A DNA stretch of 32,504 nucleotides from Alphaproteobacteria bacterium (GTDB taxonomy: Bacteria > Pseudomonadota > Alphaproteobacteria > JANQMY01): NCBI GenBank assembly GCA_028279895.1, contig JANQMY010000168.1, positions 1-32,504 of the forward strand. The letters run 5' to 3'. Each line of letters begins with the position of its first letter. Within the stretch, counting starts at the first letter, position 1. The position numbers and the translations under genes were made by a program. Under the pieces are notes generated by a model that saw only the letters and a program-made list of their open reading frames with translations, did not search any database and was not told where the DNA came from. Below, in pieces: positions 1 to 8,599 of the stretch.

Positions 1-643
1 AGACGCCGTCCGGTTTCCCAGGCTTGCCCCGAATGTCTTCCGGCAAGTTTGCGCAGCGCGCCAACATGGCGTCTGTGCCTTCAGCCGCTTCCACGGCAAG
101 GATCACACCCCGGCAAACAATGGCAGCCTGGCCGATCTCCAACTCGCCGATCGCCTTTGCAATCCGCAGTCCTTTTGCGATGTCGTCCTGATGGGAAGGT
201 TTGGGTGCTTGGTCGGTTAGGCACGCCTCCGGCGCCAGCAACCCCGCCACCACGTCATCGGCCCCAACCACCGAGAGCCCTTGTTTTTCAAACTGCTCCG
301 TCAAGAAGCGCAGCAACGCATCGTCGCCGGCTCGGGAGGCCAAAGCGGCCTGCGGCAGAAGCTTGGCGCCCATCCAGTCGACTTTAAGCGCAGTGAAGTC
401 CGGTTTTTCGACCTTGCCTGCCATGACGACGGCATCACATTGCTGATCGTCGAGTACCGCGAGGGTGCGCTTGAATGTACCGAACTGGATCACGTCATGG
501 GGCACTGTCGTCAACCAAGAGGTATCGGCTGCCCCTTCGATCGCCAGCACGTGAAACGGCACACCATTTTGCTTGCATGACGCAACAATTGTCTGCGGCA
601 AGGCGCCGCCGCCGGCCAGTATCCCAAGTTTCCGAAACGTCAC
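1..643 (-). CDS. lpxI: UDP-2,3-diacylglucosamine pyrophosphatase LpxI (partial, 3' end beyond the window)
   Basis: LpxI (DUF1009 family) hydrolyses UDP-2,3-diacylglucosamine to lipid X and UMP in the cytoplasm, the step after LpxD, and replaces LpxH in alphaproteobacteria. I translated it by hand because it runs off the left edge. It starts with GTG at 643, 16 bases after the lpxA stop, with a weak AAGGGCGG site upstream. The 214 visible residues begin with a glycine-rich nucleotide-binding-like segment (LGILAGGGALPQ, residues 6-17). They include AVVMAGKVEKPDF (71-83) and the family hallmark VEAAEGTDAML (184-194). The family is usually about 270-280 residues, so roughly 60 are missing. Order lpxD-fabZ-lpxA-lpxI fits the alphaproteobacterial lipid A operon, where lpxB normally follows. 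Identification is strong; the exact start is slightly uncertain. Confidence 0.92.
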   Translation of the reverse strand, partial: MTFRKLGILAGGGALPQTIVASCKQNGVPFHVLAIEGAADTSWLTTVPHDVIQFGTFKRTLAVLDDQQCDAVVMAGKVEKPDFTALKVDWMGAKLLPQAALASRAGDDALLRFLTEQFEKQGLSVVGADDVVAGLLAPEACLTDQAPKPSHQDDIAKGLRIAKAIGELEIGQAAIVCRGVILAVEAAEGTDAMLARCANLPEDIRGKPGKPDGV

Positions 644-659
644 TGCCCGCCCTTGCTGG

Positions 660-1460
660 CTAACCGTTGCGATTGTTCTTCGGCATGGTAAGGCCCCGTG
701 CCGAATCCGCCCGGACGAAATTGACGATCTCCATCGCTTCTTCATTGGAAGCGAACAATTCCGCCACATCGACGAGCCGTTCCTGAAACGTGCCCTCTTC
801 AGCGAACAGCAGCCTATAGGCATTCCGCAGATCATGGATCTGACTGCGCGTGTATCCCCGGCGTTTGAGGCCAATAAGGTTTAGACCTGCCAGGTAAGCC
901 CGGTTGCCCATAATAGAACCATAAGGAATGACATCGAATTCGACCCCGGTCATCCCCCCGATGATCGCGTGTTTTCCCACACGCACATGTTGATGGATTG
1001 CGGCCAACCCCCCAACGATCACATGGTCATCCACATGAACATGGCCAGCCAACGTTGCGCAATTGGCAAACACGACATAGTCACCCACACGGCAGTCATG
1101 GGCCACGTGCGAGTTCGCCATAAAGTAACCGCCATCACCAACCGTCGTCAGTCCTGCTCCCGACTTGGTGCCGGGATTCATGGTCACACTTTCACGAATA
1201 ACGTTCTTCTTACCAATGACCAAACGTGTGTCCGGATCCATTTGCGACAAGTGCTGAGGCGGGTGTCCCAGTGAAACGAAGGGAAAGACTTCCGTGTCTT
1301 CACCTACTTCCGTGTTTCCGGCAATCACCACATGGGCGTGAAGCTTCACGCCGTCATGAAGACGCGTATCAGGGCCAATGACACAGTAGGGGCCGATCTG
1401 GACGTTTTCTCCGATGACGGCGCCATCTTCGACCAAAGCCGTCGCATGGATGACAGTCAT
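660..1460 (-). CDS. lpxA: UDP-N-acetylglucosamine O-acyltransferase LpxA
   Basis: LpxA transfers a 3-hydroxyacyl chain from acyl carrier protein to the 3-hydroxyl of UDP-GlcNAc, the first step of lipid A synthesis. The 266-residue length is normal (E. coli 262). Hexapeptide repeats of a left-handed beta helix fill residues 5-190, and a helical C-terminus follows IEGLKRRG-like [12 protein letters not shown]. The motif ANSHVAHDC (115-123) carries the presumed catalytic His121, equivalent to E. coli His125, and His156 matches E. coli His160. Gly169 aligns with E. coli Gly173, the acyl-chain ruler, suggesting a long acyl donor. The ATG overlaps the fabZ stop by four bases (ATGA), which implies translational coupling, and AAGG lies nine bases upstream. 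Confidence 0.97.
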   Translation of the reverse strand: MTVIHATALVEDGAVIGENVQIGPYCVIGPDTRLHDGVKLHAHVVIAGNTEVGEDTEVFPFVSLGHPPQHLSQMDPDTRLVIGKKNVIRESVTMNPGTKSGAGLTTVGDGGYFMANSHVAHDCRVGDYVVFANCATLAGHVHVDDHVIVGGLAAIHQHVRVGKHAIIGGMTGVEFDVIPYGSIMGNRAYLAGLNLIGLKRRGYTRSQIHDLRNAYRLLFAEEGTFQERLVDVAELFASNEEAMEIVNFVRADSARGLTMPKNNRNG

Positions 1461-1939
1461 ACCCGCTGACCTTGGGGATCAACGATCATGGCGCTGTATT
1501 CTGCCTCGGCAACCAGGGTGTCGCCCACTTTGGCTTGTCCAGAGAATTTCCAAACACTTCCATGCCCACGCAAAACCGTGACCGGCATGTGAAGTGTATC
1601 GCCGGGTGCCACCGGCTGCCGAAAGCGCCCTTTGTCTACCGTCATGAAGTAAACGATTTTGCCATTCATATCCGTGCCCAGCGAATGCACGACCAGCGCG
1701 GCCGCCGTTTGGGCCATGGATTCAATAATCAGCACACCCGGCATGACGGGCTGTGCGGGAAAGTGGCCTGAAAAAAAAGGCTCATTGATCGTGACATTCT
1801 TGATGCCCGTGGCGCTTTTTCCCGGCACCATATCGACCACCTTGTCCACCAGCAGCATTGGATATCGGTGCGGAAGCAGCTCCATGATGCGTGCAATTTC
1901 GGCAACCCCCATGGTGTCCGGCGCAACAACATCACTCAT
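1457..1939 (-). CDS. fabZ: 3-hydroxyacyl-ACP dehydratase FabZ
   Basis: FabZ dehydrates 3-hydroxyacyl-ACP in fatty acid elongation and so competes with LpxA and LpxD for the same substrate. The 160 residues form one hot-dog fold. The active-site segment [20 protein letters not shown] (56-75) is clear, with catalytic His59 and Glu73. [12 protein letters not shown] (21-32) is the usual N-terminal family signature. The gene overlaps the end of lpxD by eight bases and lpxA by four, so the three genes are almost certainly co-translated. An AGGAAGA site inside the end of lpxD precedes the ATG. Length, motifs and context all agree. Confidence 0.97.
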   Translation of the reverse strand: MSDVVAPDTMGVAEIARIMELLPHRYPMLLVDKVVDMVPGKSATGIKNVTINEPFFSGHFPAQPVMPGVLIIESMAQTAAALVVHSLGTDMNGKIVYFMTVDKGRFRQPVAPGDTLHMPVTVLRGHGSVWKFSGQAKVGDTLVAEAEYSAMIVDPQGQRV

Positions 1940-2972
1940 TCTTCTTCCTCGTCCCTCGATCTTTCGCCAACCTGCTCAAGGTGGCCACTTCACGCATGAA
2001 TTCTCGTATCGGCCTGGCCGGTGCACCGCAATAAATCGCCCCACTCGGAATATCGCGCATAACGCCCGACGTAGCCGCCACCTGCGCTCCCGCCCCGATT
2101 GTGGCATGGTCCGCAACGCCTACTTGGCCGCCGAGCACCACAAAATCGCCCAGCACCGCACTCCCCGACACGCCAACCTGGCCAGCGATGATACAACCGC
2201 GTCCAACCTGTACGTTGTGCCCGATTTGGACCAGATTATCAATCTTCGTGCCTTCGCCAATGACCGTATCCGGCCCGGCGCCCCGGTCTATCGTGGTGTT
2301 AGCTCCGATTTCCACATCGTCTTGGACGATAACCCGCCCTAATTGGGGAACTTTCTCATGCCCTTGGGCACCCATGGCAAAACCAAAGCCGTCCTCGCCG
2401 ATTCGAACGCCCGAATGGATGATCACGCGATCACCTATCAGGGCGCAGCCGATGGTGACATGAGGACGAATATGGACGTTCTGACCGATTTGGACGCCTT
2501 GCCCGATGACAGACTGCGCCCCAACAAAGCTTCCCCGTCCAATGGCTGCACCGGGGCCAACGACCGCTCCCGCCTCAATGGTTACGTCCTCCGCTATGGA
2601 GGCTTGAGGATCGATGATGGCCTGAGGACTCACTGCCCCCGAGCGCCAGGCGGACTGTGGGTAAAACGCCGCTGCAATTTTAGCGTAGGCGCGCTCTGGA
2701 TCTTCGGAAACTAGAATATGGATGCCGCCGGGGGCGCATTCCAGAAAGCTCGCACTCAAAACGCAAGCGCCGGCCTTTGTTTTGGCGAAACTCGGTTGGA
2801 ACTTCCGGTCCTTAAAGAACGACAGATGAGACGCTTCAGCTGCCTCAAGCCCCCCGACGTCAGTCACCTGAAAGTCCGGATCTGCCGTATCCGCCAGCGT
2901 TGCCGACGAGATCCTTGCAAGCTCCCCCAAAGAAAAGGGACCGCAATTTTTATGGAAGCGTGGATCGGCCAT
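1932..2972 (-). CDS. lpxD: UDP-3-O-acylglucosamine N-acyltransferase LpxD
   Basis: LpxD adds the second hydroxyacyl chain, to the 2-amino group of UDP-3-O-acyl-glucosamine, in the cytoplasm. The 346 residues match the family (E. coli 341). An N-terminal uridine-binding domain spans about 1-105, a left-handed beta helix of hexapeptide repeats spans about 115-315, and a short helical tail ends in Lys/Arg-rich residues. [15 protein letters not shown] (245-259) holds the catalytic His252, equivalent to E. coli His239. It starts 22 bases after the skp stop, with AGAGGG about 11 bases ahead of the ATG. Neighbours BamA, Skp and FabZ give the standard proteobacterial envelope cluster. Confidence 0.97.
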   Translation of the reverse strand: MADPRFHKNCGPFSLGELARISSATLADTADPDFQVTDVGGLEAAEASHLSFFKDRKFQPSFAKTKAGACVLSASFLECAPGGIHILVSEDPERAYAKIAAAFYPQSAWRSGAVSPQAIIDPQASIAEDVTIEAGAVVGPGAAIGRGSFVGAQSVIGQGVQIGQNVHIRPHVTIGCALIGDRVIIHSGVRIGEDGFGFAMGAQGHEKVPQLGRVIVQDDVEIGANTTIDRGAGPDTVIGEGTKIDNLVQIGHNVQVGRGCIIAGQVGVSGSAVLGDFVVLGGQVGVADHATIGAGAQVAATSGVMRDIPSGAIYCGAPARPIREFMREVATLSRLAKDRGTRKKNE

Positions 2973-2994
2973 TCAGCCGAGTCCCTCTCTGGGT

Positions 2995-3582
2995 CTAATT
3001 GCCAGCTTTCGCCTGAGCAAGCTCCACTTTGACATTCGGCAGTTTCTCGTTGAGCCGAAGCATTGCCGTAGCGGTGACATCGATATCGACGGCGCCTTTG
3101 ACAATAATACCGCGCTCGAGCATCAGGTTGGCCTTCTTTTCCTTCAGAATGTCATCCAGGATCGGAGACACAGCTTCTAGAATCTTGGCCTGCGCGCCCG
3201 CGACAGCGGCCTGCAATTGTCGTTGCTTGTTCTCTGCTTCCGCCTGCAAGGCTACAAATCGCTCCTGCAACTGCTTTGCCTTCTGCTCAAACACGTCTTG
3301 CGTCAGGATGGTTTGCTGACCGGCCAGCTGGTCCCGCTCGGTCGTCAAACCTTCCATCTTTTTGTTGAGGTCAGCTTCAATGCCTTCGCGAAGCGTCTTC
3401 ACCTGTTTTGCGATATCCTTCGCGGCTGCAGAGTCAACGAAGAAAGAATTACGATCTACCGTGATGATTTTGGCATTCGTATCCGCCTGCGCGAAAGCGT
3501 TAGCGGCCGCAAAAAAAACCAGCACGGAAACAATCAGGGTACTAAGCGCCAACTGCGCCGGAGTTATATGTGTACGCGTCAT
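2995..3582 (-). CDS. skp: Periplasmic chaperone Skp/OmpH family
   Basis: Skp family proteins are trimeric periplasmic chaperones that hold unfolded outer-membrane proteins on their way to BamA. The 195 residues begin with a signal peptide: a hydrophobic stretch at about 10-30 ends in an AFAQA-type cleavage region. The mature part is charged and helical, rich in Lys, Glu and Gln at about 60-140, as expected for the coiled tentacle arms, and includes AKQLQERFVALQAEAE. Sequence conservation in this family is low, so recognition rests on the signal peptide, the composition and the position between bamA and lpxD. The gene starts two bases after the bamA stop, with AAGG eight bases before its ATG, so coupled translation is likely. 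Confidence 0.9.
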   Translation of the reverse strand: MTRTHITPAQLALSTLIVSVLVFFAAANAFAQADTNAKIITVDRNSFFVDSAAAKDIAKQVKTLREGIEADLNKKMEGLTTERDQLAGQQTILTQDVFEQKAKQLQERFVALQAEAENKQRQLQAAVAGAQAKILEAVSPILDDILKEKKANLMLERGIIVKGAVDIDVTATAMLRLNEKLPNVKVELAQAKAGN

Positions 3583-3584
3583 TT

Positions 3585-5900
3585 TTAAAACCTTGTGCCT
3601 GCGCTGAAGCGAAATGCTTCTTCCTGGTCAAACGGCTCCCGAATAAGCGGGTTCGCAAAATCTAAGCGAATAGGCCCGAATGGGGAGTCCCAAAGGAGAC
3701 TTACACCCACGGATAACCTTAAGCCGAGCGAATCGTCAACATTTGTCGTGAACTGGTCTTCATCCACGATCCCAAGAGTACCTACATCGGAGAAAATCGC
3801 ACCCTTGATCCCGAATTCATCCGGCAAACCCAAGGGAAATACGACTTCGGCGGTCCCAATACCAAAAAGCTGGCCGCCAACCGCGTCGCTCGTCACGATG
3901 TCCCGTGGTCCGATCCCCGAGGTTTCAAACCCCCTGAATGTAGGGCCCCCGCGGAAAAACCGGTCATTCAAACGGACATCACGGCCGAGCCCAAAAATGT
4001 AGCCACCCGTAACCCTCAAATTGGCAATGATGTTTTCGGCACCAAAGAGGGGAATGGGATGGTACCAGTTCGACCTTACTTCGGTCCGCAGATAGGCTTC
4101 CGTGCCGCCAATGCCCGCAACGTCTTGAGACAGGTTCACGTCCCACCCGCGGGATGGTTCGATGGGGTCGTCACGCCGATCATAAAAATAGGTATAGCCC
4201 AAAATCGATGACGTCGTTTCACCGGCGGCCGAACAGACCGATAGTGAAATGAAGCCAAAGGTACAAGCGAAGTCGTCCACCTTAATGTCATCTTGGCGGA
4301 GCGTGTACCGGGTGGAGAGGCGTCCAAAACGCGTTAACGGAAACCCTGTCCGCAGCCCAAGACCGATACTCTCGGTGTCGAACCCGGATTCGTCCTCAAA
4401 GTCCGTCCGAATCCGGAATAAATCAAACCCGGCCGCCAGATTGCGCCCTAAGAAATAGGGCTCCGTAAATCGGATATCTACTTGTTGCCGGCGGCGACTA
4501 ACGGATACGCGCAGACGGACAAATTGACCACGCCCTAACAAATTCCGTTCCGAAACGCTGAAGTCGCCGATGATGCTGTCCGTTGACGAGAAGCCGGCCC
4601 CGATCGACAGTTCACCTGTGGACTGCTCTTCGACTTCGACGGTCAGGACGGTCCGGTCGGCAGCAGAGCCGGGCTCTTCGTTAATCTCAACTTCACTGAA
4701 AAAGTTCAGCCCGCGAATGCGCGCTTTTGAGCGATCAATAAGAACCCGATTGAATGCGTCGCCTTCGACCAGTGCGATTTCTCTGCGGATAACCCGATCC
4801 AGCGTTCGCGTATTGCCGACGATGTTTATCCGTTCGATATACACGCGGGGACCTTCATTGACCTCGAACGTGATGTTGATCAGCTGATTGTCGCGATCCC
4901 GACGCACCCGCGGCCGCACATCGACAAAGGCGAACCCCCGCACGCCAGCCGCGAAAGTAAGAGCATCTATGGTGCCGTCGATCTTCTCGGCATTGTAAAT
5001 CTCGCCTTCTTCAAATTCTATCAGTGGGCGGAGCGTTTCCGGATCCAATTCGGCAAGCTGCGTATTAATGCCCACCTCGCCGATCCGGTATCTTTCACCC
5101 TCATCCACGGTAAAAGTAATGAAGAAGTCTTTGCCGTCGCGGGTCAGTTCAGCGACGGCCGAAATCACCCGAAAATCGGCATAACCGCGGGCGAGATAGA
5201 ACCGCCGCAAGACTTCCCGGTCAAAGGTCAAACGGTCCGGATCATAATTGTCATTGGAGGTCAGAAAACGCCAAAAGCGCGTTTCCTTGGTAGCAATCTC
5301 TTGGCGCAAACGGCCTGCACTGAATTTCTTGTTGCCCAGGAAGTTAATACGGCGAACACCCGTCACCGGGCCTTCATTGATCTCAAACACCAGGTCAACC
5401 CGGTTTTGAGGAAGCTGAATGACCTTCGGCTCGACGGTCGCTGCAAATCGGCCCGAACGGCGATACAATTCAATAATCCGCTGAACATCGGTCTGAACTT
5501 TTGACCGCGTGTACACCACGCGCGGCTTCAGCTGGATCTCTTCTTCGAAGTCATCACTGTCGAGCTTGCGGTTCCCCTCAAAAGCGACCCGGTTGATGAT
5601 TGGGTTCTCGACGATGCTGACGATCAATACGTCGCCTTCTTGGCGCAAGGTCACATCTGCAAATAGACCGGTAACGAACAAAGTCTTCAGGGATCGGTCA
5701 ATTTCCGCTGCGTCCACCGGATCACCTGGCCGAATTGTCATGTACGAGACAACCGTGGCCGCTTCGATCCGTTGATTGCCTTCTACACGGATTTGCTGGA
5801 TCACCGATTGCTGCGCAGACGCCTCCGAAACGAAGGCGACGGACAGACTGGCGAGACACAGAAAAACCAATGCCCCCACAACTGCGGTCACGCGTGTCAT
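3585..5900 (-). CDS. bamA: Outer membrane protein assembly factor BamA
   Basis: BamA is the outer-membrane insertase of the BAM complex. The 771-residue precursor starts with a signal peptide (about 1-29, ending ASAQ). Tandem POTRA domains follow over about residues 30-350, with recurring INR/V-type strands and the NEGPRVYIERINIVGNTRT segment. The C-terminal 16-stranded barrel covers about 430-771. FRGF (655-658) matches the conserved loop-6 VRGF/Y motif. The protein ends in phenylalanine, the usual outer-membrane insertion signal. A predicted extracellular loop has two close cysteines (ACTFGF...SVCSAA), which might pair. It lies 60 bases after rseP and two bases before skp. Length and motifs are typical. 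Confidence 0.97.
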   Translation of the reverse strand: MTRVTAVVGALVFLCLASLSVAFVSEASAQQSVIQQIRVEGNQRIEAATVVSYMTIRPGDPVDAAEIDRSLKTLFVTGLFADVTLRQEGDVLIVSIVENPIINRVAFEGNRKLDSDDFEEEIQLKPRVVYTRSKVQTDVQRIIELYRRSGRFAATVEPKVIQLPQNRVDLVFEINEGPVTGVRRINFLGNKKFSAGRLRQEIATKETRFWRFLTSNDNYDPDRLTFDREVLRRFYLARGYADFRVISAVAELTRDGKDFFITFTVDEGERYRIGEVGINTQLAELDPETLRPLIEFEEGEIYNAEKIDGTIDALTFAAGVRGFAFVDVRPRVRRDRDNQLINITFEVNEGPRVYIERINIVGNTRTLDRVIRREIALVEGDAFNRVLIDRSKARIRGLNFFSEVEINEEPGSAADRTVLTVEVEEQSTGELSIGAGFSSTDSIIGDFSVSERNLLGRGQFVRLRVSVSRRRQQVDIRFTEPYFLGRNLAAGFDLFRIRTDFEDESGFDTESIGLGLRTGFPLTRFGRLSTRYTLRQDDIKVDDFACTFGFISLSVCSAAGETTSSILGYTYFYDRRDDPIEPSRGWDVNLSQDVAGIGGTEAYLRTEVRSNWYHPIPLFGAENIIANLRVTGGYIFGLGRDVRLNDRFFRGGPTFRGFETSGIGPRDIVTSDAVGGQLFGIGTAEVVFPLGLPDEFGIKGAIFSDVGTLGIVDEDQFTTNVDDSLGLRLSVGVSLLWDSPFGPIRLDFANPLIREPFDQEEAFRFSAGTRF

Positions 5901-5960
5901 ATGCAGCTTTTACCCACTTTGCCCCTAAAGAGATCGATTATCGTTATTGTTGGCTGTTTT

Positions 5961-7421
5961 CTATCCGAAAATCCTGAACTTTACGAGATCATTCCAGGTG
6001 GCAAACAGCATCAATGAAATTACCAACGCCAGCCCCACACGAAAACCGAACTCTTGCGCTCTTTCTCCCAATGGCTTCCCGGCAACGGCCTCATAGCCAT
6101 AATAGAGAAGATGGCCCCCATCAAGCATAGGAATTGGGAACAAGTTTAGGAGACCAATACTCACGGACAGGATCGCCGCCAATGAGATCAGCGGCACCAA
6201 ACCGCCCTGGGCGACTTCCCCGGACACCTTAGCAATTCCCAACGGGCCGCTTAGTTGGCTTGCATCTTCCTGACCAACAAACAAGCCACCGAGGAAATGG
6301 AACGTTCTTTCGATGATAAACCAGGTCCGCTCGACGCCCATGACCATACCGGTCAACACATCCACACGAACAATGTCATAATCTGTAATATTGTCGTGAC
6401 CTTGGATACCGATTCGGCCAACCTCTACCTCTTTGCCATCGGCCGAGGTGATTTCGACGGGTGCCGGCGTCATCTCAACGGTCATCAACTCCCCATTTCT
6501 TTCGATGGTGAACTCAAGGGGCACACCGGCGCTCTTTTGAACAACCGTCTGCATCGCCAGAAAACTGTTGATGTCTTGACCCTCAATTTGACGGACAATG
6601 TCCCCTGGCTGCAATCCTGCCTCTTCCGCAGGCCCGTCCGGACTGATGGCGTCGACCATAGGCGGCAATACCCGCTCTACGCCGATCTGCCCAACTCTGT
6701 GTGTATTGCCGAATTGATCGGTCACGGCGACCAGTTCCGGCGTCACAGTGAGTTCTACGACTTCACCGTCGCGCTCCACCACAATCGCCAGGCGGTCGTC
6801 AGCACTAGTGCTGACGATTTCGTGAACCTGCGAGAAGTTTGTGATACGGCGGCCATCGATCTGCTTGATCACATCTCCGACTAGCAGGCCCGCTTCCTGG
6901 GCCGGACTATCGTCGATAATCGCATCGATGCGCGGGGGGATCATGCGCTGTCCGACGACACTGAACAGAAACGCAAATATGAAAACGGCCAAGATGAAAT
7001 TCGCAATCGGACCCGCGGCGACAATTAGCGCACGCTGATACAATGGTTTGAAATGGAAACACTCCGACTGCTCGCTGGCCGTTAGAACTCGGTCGTCTGC
7101 GCGAGACAGCGGGCTTTCAGCACCGGCGGTCTGCAGGGCCGACGCCCCTGCCGAAATTTCGCCAAGCTTCTCGCGATCGGGAGTGGACGCCACACTGTCA
7201 TCGCCAAAAAACTTGACGTAACCGCCGAGTGGAATCCAACCGACTTTCCAAACCGTTCCCTTTCGGTCGACCCAACTAAAGATCTTGCGGCCGAAACCGA
7301 TAGAGAAGGTCTCCACGCGCACATCGAACCAGCGCGCTACCGAAAAGTGCCCGAGTTCATGGAAGAAAACGACAATGGTTAAGACGAACAAGAACGGGAT
7401 GATGTAGCCAAGCAGTTCCAT
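5961..7421 (-). CDS. rseP: Site-2 intramembrane zinc protease RseP
   Basis: RseP cleaves transmembrane substrates within the inner membrane, such as anti-sigma factors and remnant signal peptides. HELGH (21-25) in the first membrane segment gives the zinc ligands and catalytic Glu. NLFPIPMLDGGHL (426-438) supplies the Asp ligand of the LDG motif. Two PDZ domains lie at about 160-235 and 250-325, each with an AGL..GD-I...-DG/EG core. Two further membrane segments flank the LDG motif. At 486 residues it is longer than many alphaproteobacterial homologues: it keeps two PDZ domains and has a polar insertion at about 76-121 before FKPLYQRALIVAAGP. The ATG has GAGAG about five bases upstream. A promoter and long leader precede it, and no dxr lies between it and cdsA. 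Confidence 0.96.
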   Translation of the reverse strand: MELLGYIIPFLFVLTIVVFFHELGHFSVARWFDVRVETFSIGFGRKIFSWVDRKGTVWKVGWIPLGGYVKFFGDDSVASTPDREKLGEISAGASALQTAGAESPLSRADDRVLTASEQSECFHFKPLYQRALIVAAGPIANFILAVFIFAFLFSVVGQRMIPPRIDAIIDDSPAQEAGLLVGDVIKQIDGRRITNFSQVHEIVSTSADDRLAIVVERDGEVVELTVTPELVAVTDQFGNTHRVGQIGVERVLPPMVDAISPDGPAEEAGLQPGDIVRQIEGQDINSFLAMQTVVQKSAGVPLEFTIERNGELMTVEMTPAPVEITSADGKEVEVGRIGIQGHDNITDYDIVRVDVLTGMVMGVERTWFIIERTFHFLGGLFVGQEDASQLSGPLGIAKVSGEVAQGGLVPLISLAAILSVSIGLLNLFPIPMLDGGHLLYYGYEAVAGKPLGERAQEFGFRVGLALVISLMLFATWNDLVKFRIFG

Positions 7422-7454
7422 CTATCTCTCAATGTCAATCGAACCCGCCCACAT

Positions 7455-7472
7455 CACAGGACTTATCCTGTG
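7455..7472. promoter_or_regulatory. Perfect 7+7 inverted repeat ahead of rseP
   Basis: CACAGGA and TCCTGTG are separated by CTTA. The repeat sits 34 bases upstream of the rseP ATG and downstream of the predicted promoter. It could be an operator or a small hairpin in the mRNA leader. No T-run follows on the minus strand, so it does not look like a terminator. The function is inferred only from symmetry. Confidence 0.4.
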
Positions 7473-7642
7473 CTGCCGCGAATCATCCGCACTGGTGTTC
7501 GGACACAATCGGTCCAACTGACTTCGCCACTCACAGACAAGTACTGTTCAGATCGAAACTCAGACACCACCCTAAACCGTTTCCGCTTTCCCTTGGTTTT
7601 ACTGGATTTTCTCTTGGGTATTCTTCCAAAGCAGAAGACCGG

Positions 7643-7671
7643 ATACTAGGGTCCGTCCGGGCCTATTGCAA
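7643..7671 (-). promoter_or_regulatory. Candidate sigma70 promoter for the rseP-bamA-skp-lpx operon
   Basis: On the minus strand, TTGCAA (7671-7666) and TAGTAT (7648-7643) are separated by exactly 17 bases. The rpsB promoter in this window has the same -35 hexamer and spacing. Transcription would start near 7636 and give a leader of roughly 215 bases. Confidence 0.5.
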
Positions 7672-7726
7672 GCGACCGCTGGCCTTCTGGGCCCCGCCCG
7701 TCGGAGAAGTTTTGGGTTAGGTAAAT

Positions 7727-8527
7727 TTAACCAACCGGTATGGTTGCAAAAGGTCCAGATCCAAGCAAAAGCATCAAAACGGCGGCAAAAATCGCCGCCA
7801 TTGCGAGCCCATCCACCCGGTCCAAAACGCCACCATGGCCCGGAATAAGATTGCTGGAATCCTTCACATCGAAGTGACGCTTGAAGGCCGATTCGAGCAA
7901 ATCTCCCAACTGGCCGCATACCGCAAGAAAAACGCCCAAAACGCCCAAAAGCACAATATCCATACCGTCGGCTTGAAGCACCGCCCCGGTCAGAACGCCG
8001 ACCGCCACAGCCCCCGCGATTCCACCCAGTAGGCCACTCCAGGTCTTGTTCGGGGAGGTCACCGGCGCAAGCTTGGGACCGCCAACGCGTTTCCCGACGA
8101 TCTGCGCCAGGCTATCGGTTGCCCAAATGGACACGAAAAGCCACAGCGTGATCACAAACCCCTGAGGCTGGTCGCGCAACCAAACCACGGCCATCAGCGC
8201 GACGCCGATATAAATCACCGCGCCACCTCCCCACCTTTTGGACGTGCCGGAGGTTTTGGCCCGAAAAGCGGTGACAAGCGCGGCCAGCGTCACAAGACCG
8301 AGCGCCCAAAACGGCTGCCCCGCAGCCATCAACAACGGCGACGCCGCCAAGGCCGCCGCTTCGAGCGCCAGCTGAAACCGCGAGTCGGGTCCAAATACTA
8401 TCGTGGCATGCTCATAAGCCATCAGCACGCCAATCAGTGCCACCAATCCGGCAAACGGCCACAAACCGGCGTATATACAAAAGGCGGCGCCCGCCGCCAT
8501 AAGGATCCCCGCAATGTAAGCCATCAT
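7727..8527 (-). CDS. cdsA: Phosphatidate cytidylyltransferase CdsA
   Basis: CdsA makes CDP-diacylglycerol from phosphatidic acid and CTP in the inner membrane, the branch point for all phospholipids. The 266 residues are mostly hydrophobic membrane segments. The C-terminal family signature is complete: SAFKRHFDVKDSSNLIPGHG (212-231) is followed at once by GVLDRVDG. SPNKTWSGLLGG earlier is also a family block. The start at ATG 8527 (ATGATG) has only a weak ribosome site, and there is a 72-base gap after uppS. The N-terminus looks slightly short compared with relatives, so an upstream start cannot be excluded. It lies in the usual uppS-cdsA order. Confidence 0.95.
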   Translation of the reverse strand: MMAYIAGILMAAGAAFCIYAGLWPFAGLVALIGVLMAYEHATIVFGPDSRFQLALEAAALAASPLLMAAGQPFWALGLVTLAALVTAFRAKTSGTSKRWGGGAVIYIGVALMAVVWLRDQPQGFVITLWLFVSIWATDSLAQIVGKRVGGPKLAPVTSPNKTWSGLLGGIAGAVAVGVLTGAVLQADGMDIVLLGVLGVFLAVCGQLGDLLESAFKRHFDVKDSSNLIPGHGGVLDRVDGLAMAAIFAAVLMLLLGSGPFATIPVG

Positions 8528-8599
8528 TCTGGTTTGTCTTTGATTTCGTCAGCTTAGCATGGTGATTGGGAACGATCGCCGCAGCCGCAGGAGCGGCCC

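Larger units (their letters stand above)
7422..7726. other. 305-base gap between cdsA and rseP, where dxr usually lies
   Basis: No protein gene is visible here. Many proteobacteria carry dxr (DXP reductoisomerase) at this point, and this gap is far too short for it; I see no recognisable remnant. Read on the minus strand it holds a sigma70-type promoter (7643-7671), then a leader of about 215 bases to rseP. That leader contains a perfect inverted repeat at 7455-7472. A GTG-initiated frame of 34 codons (7463-7567) exists but lacks a well-spaced ribosome site. Confidence 0.7.

Noticed and set aside
1659..2342. Long plus-strand open frames such as 227 codons opposite fabZ and lpxD
   Set aside because: They are antisense to well-identified genes with clear motifs and have no family resemblance; typical shadows of GC-rich coding DNA.
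7463..7567. A 34-codon GTG-initiated frame in the rseP leader
   Set aside because: Only an AGGG two to three bases before the GTG, too close for a ribosome site, and no recognisable product. It may be chance in GC-rich DNA; conservation would be needed.
7599..7919. A 106-codon minus-strand frame across the cdsA end and the gap, considered as a dxr remnant
   Set aside because: No DXR motif is visible, and most of it is out of frame over cdsA coding sequence.
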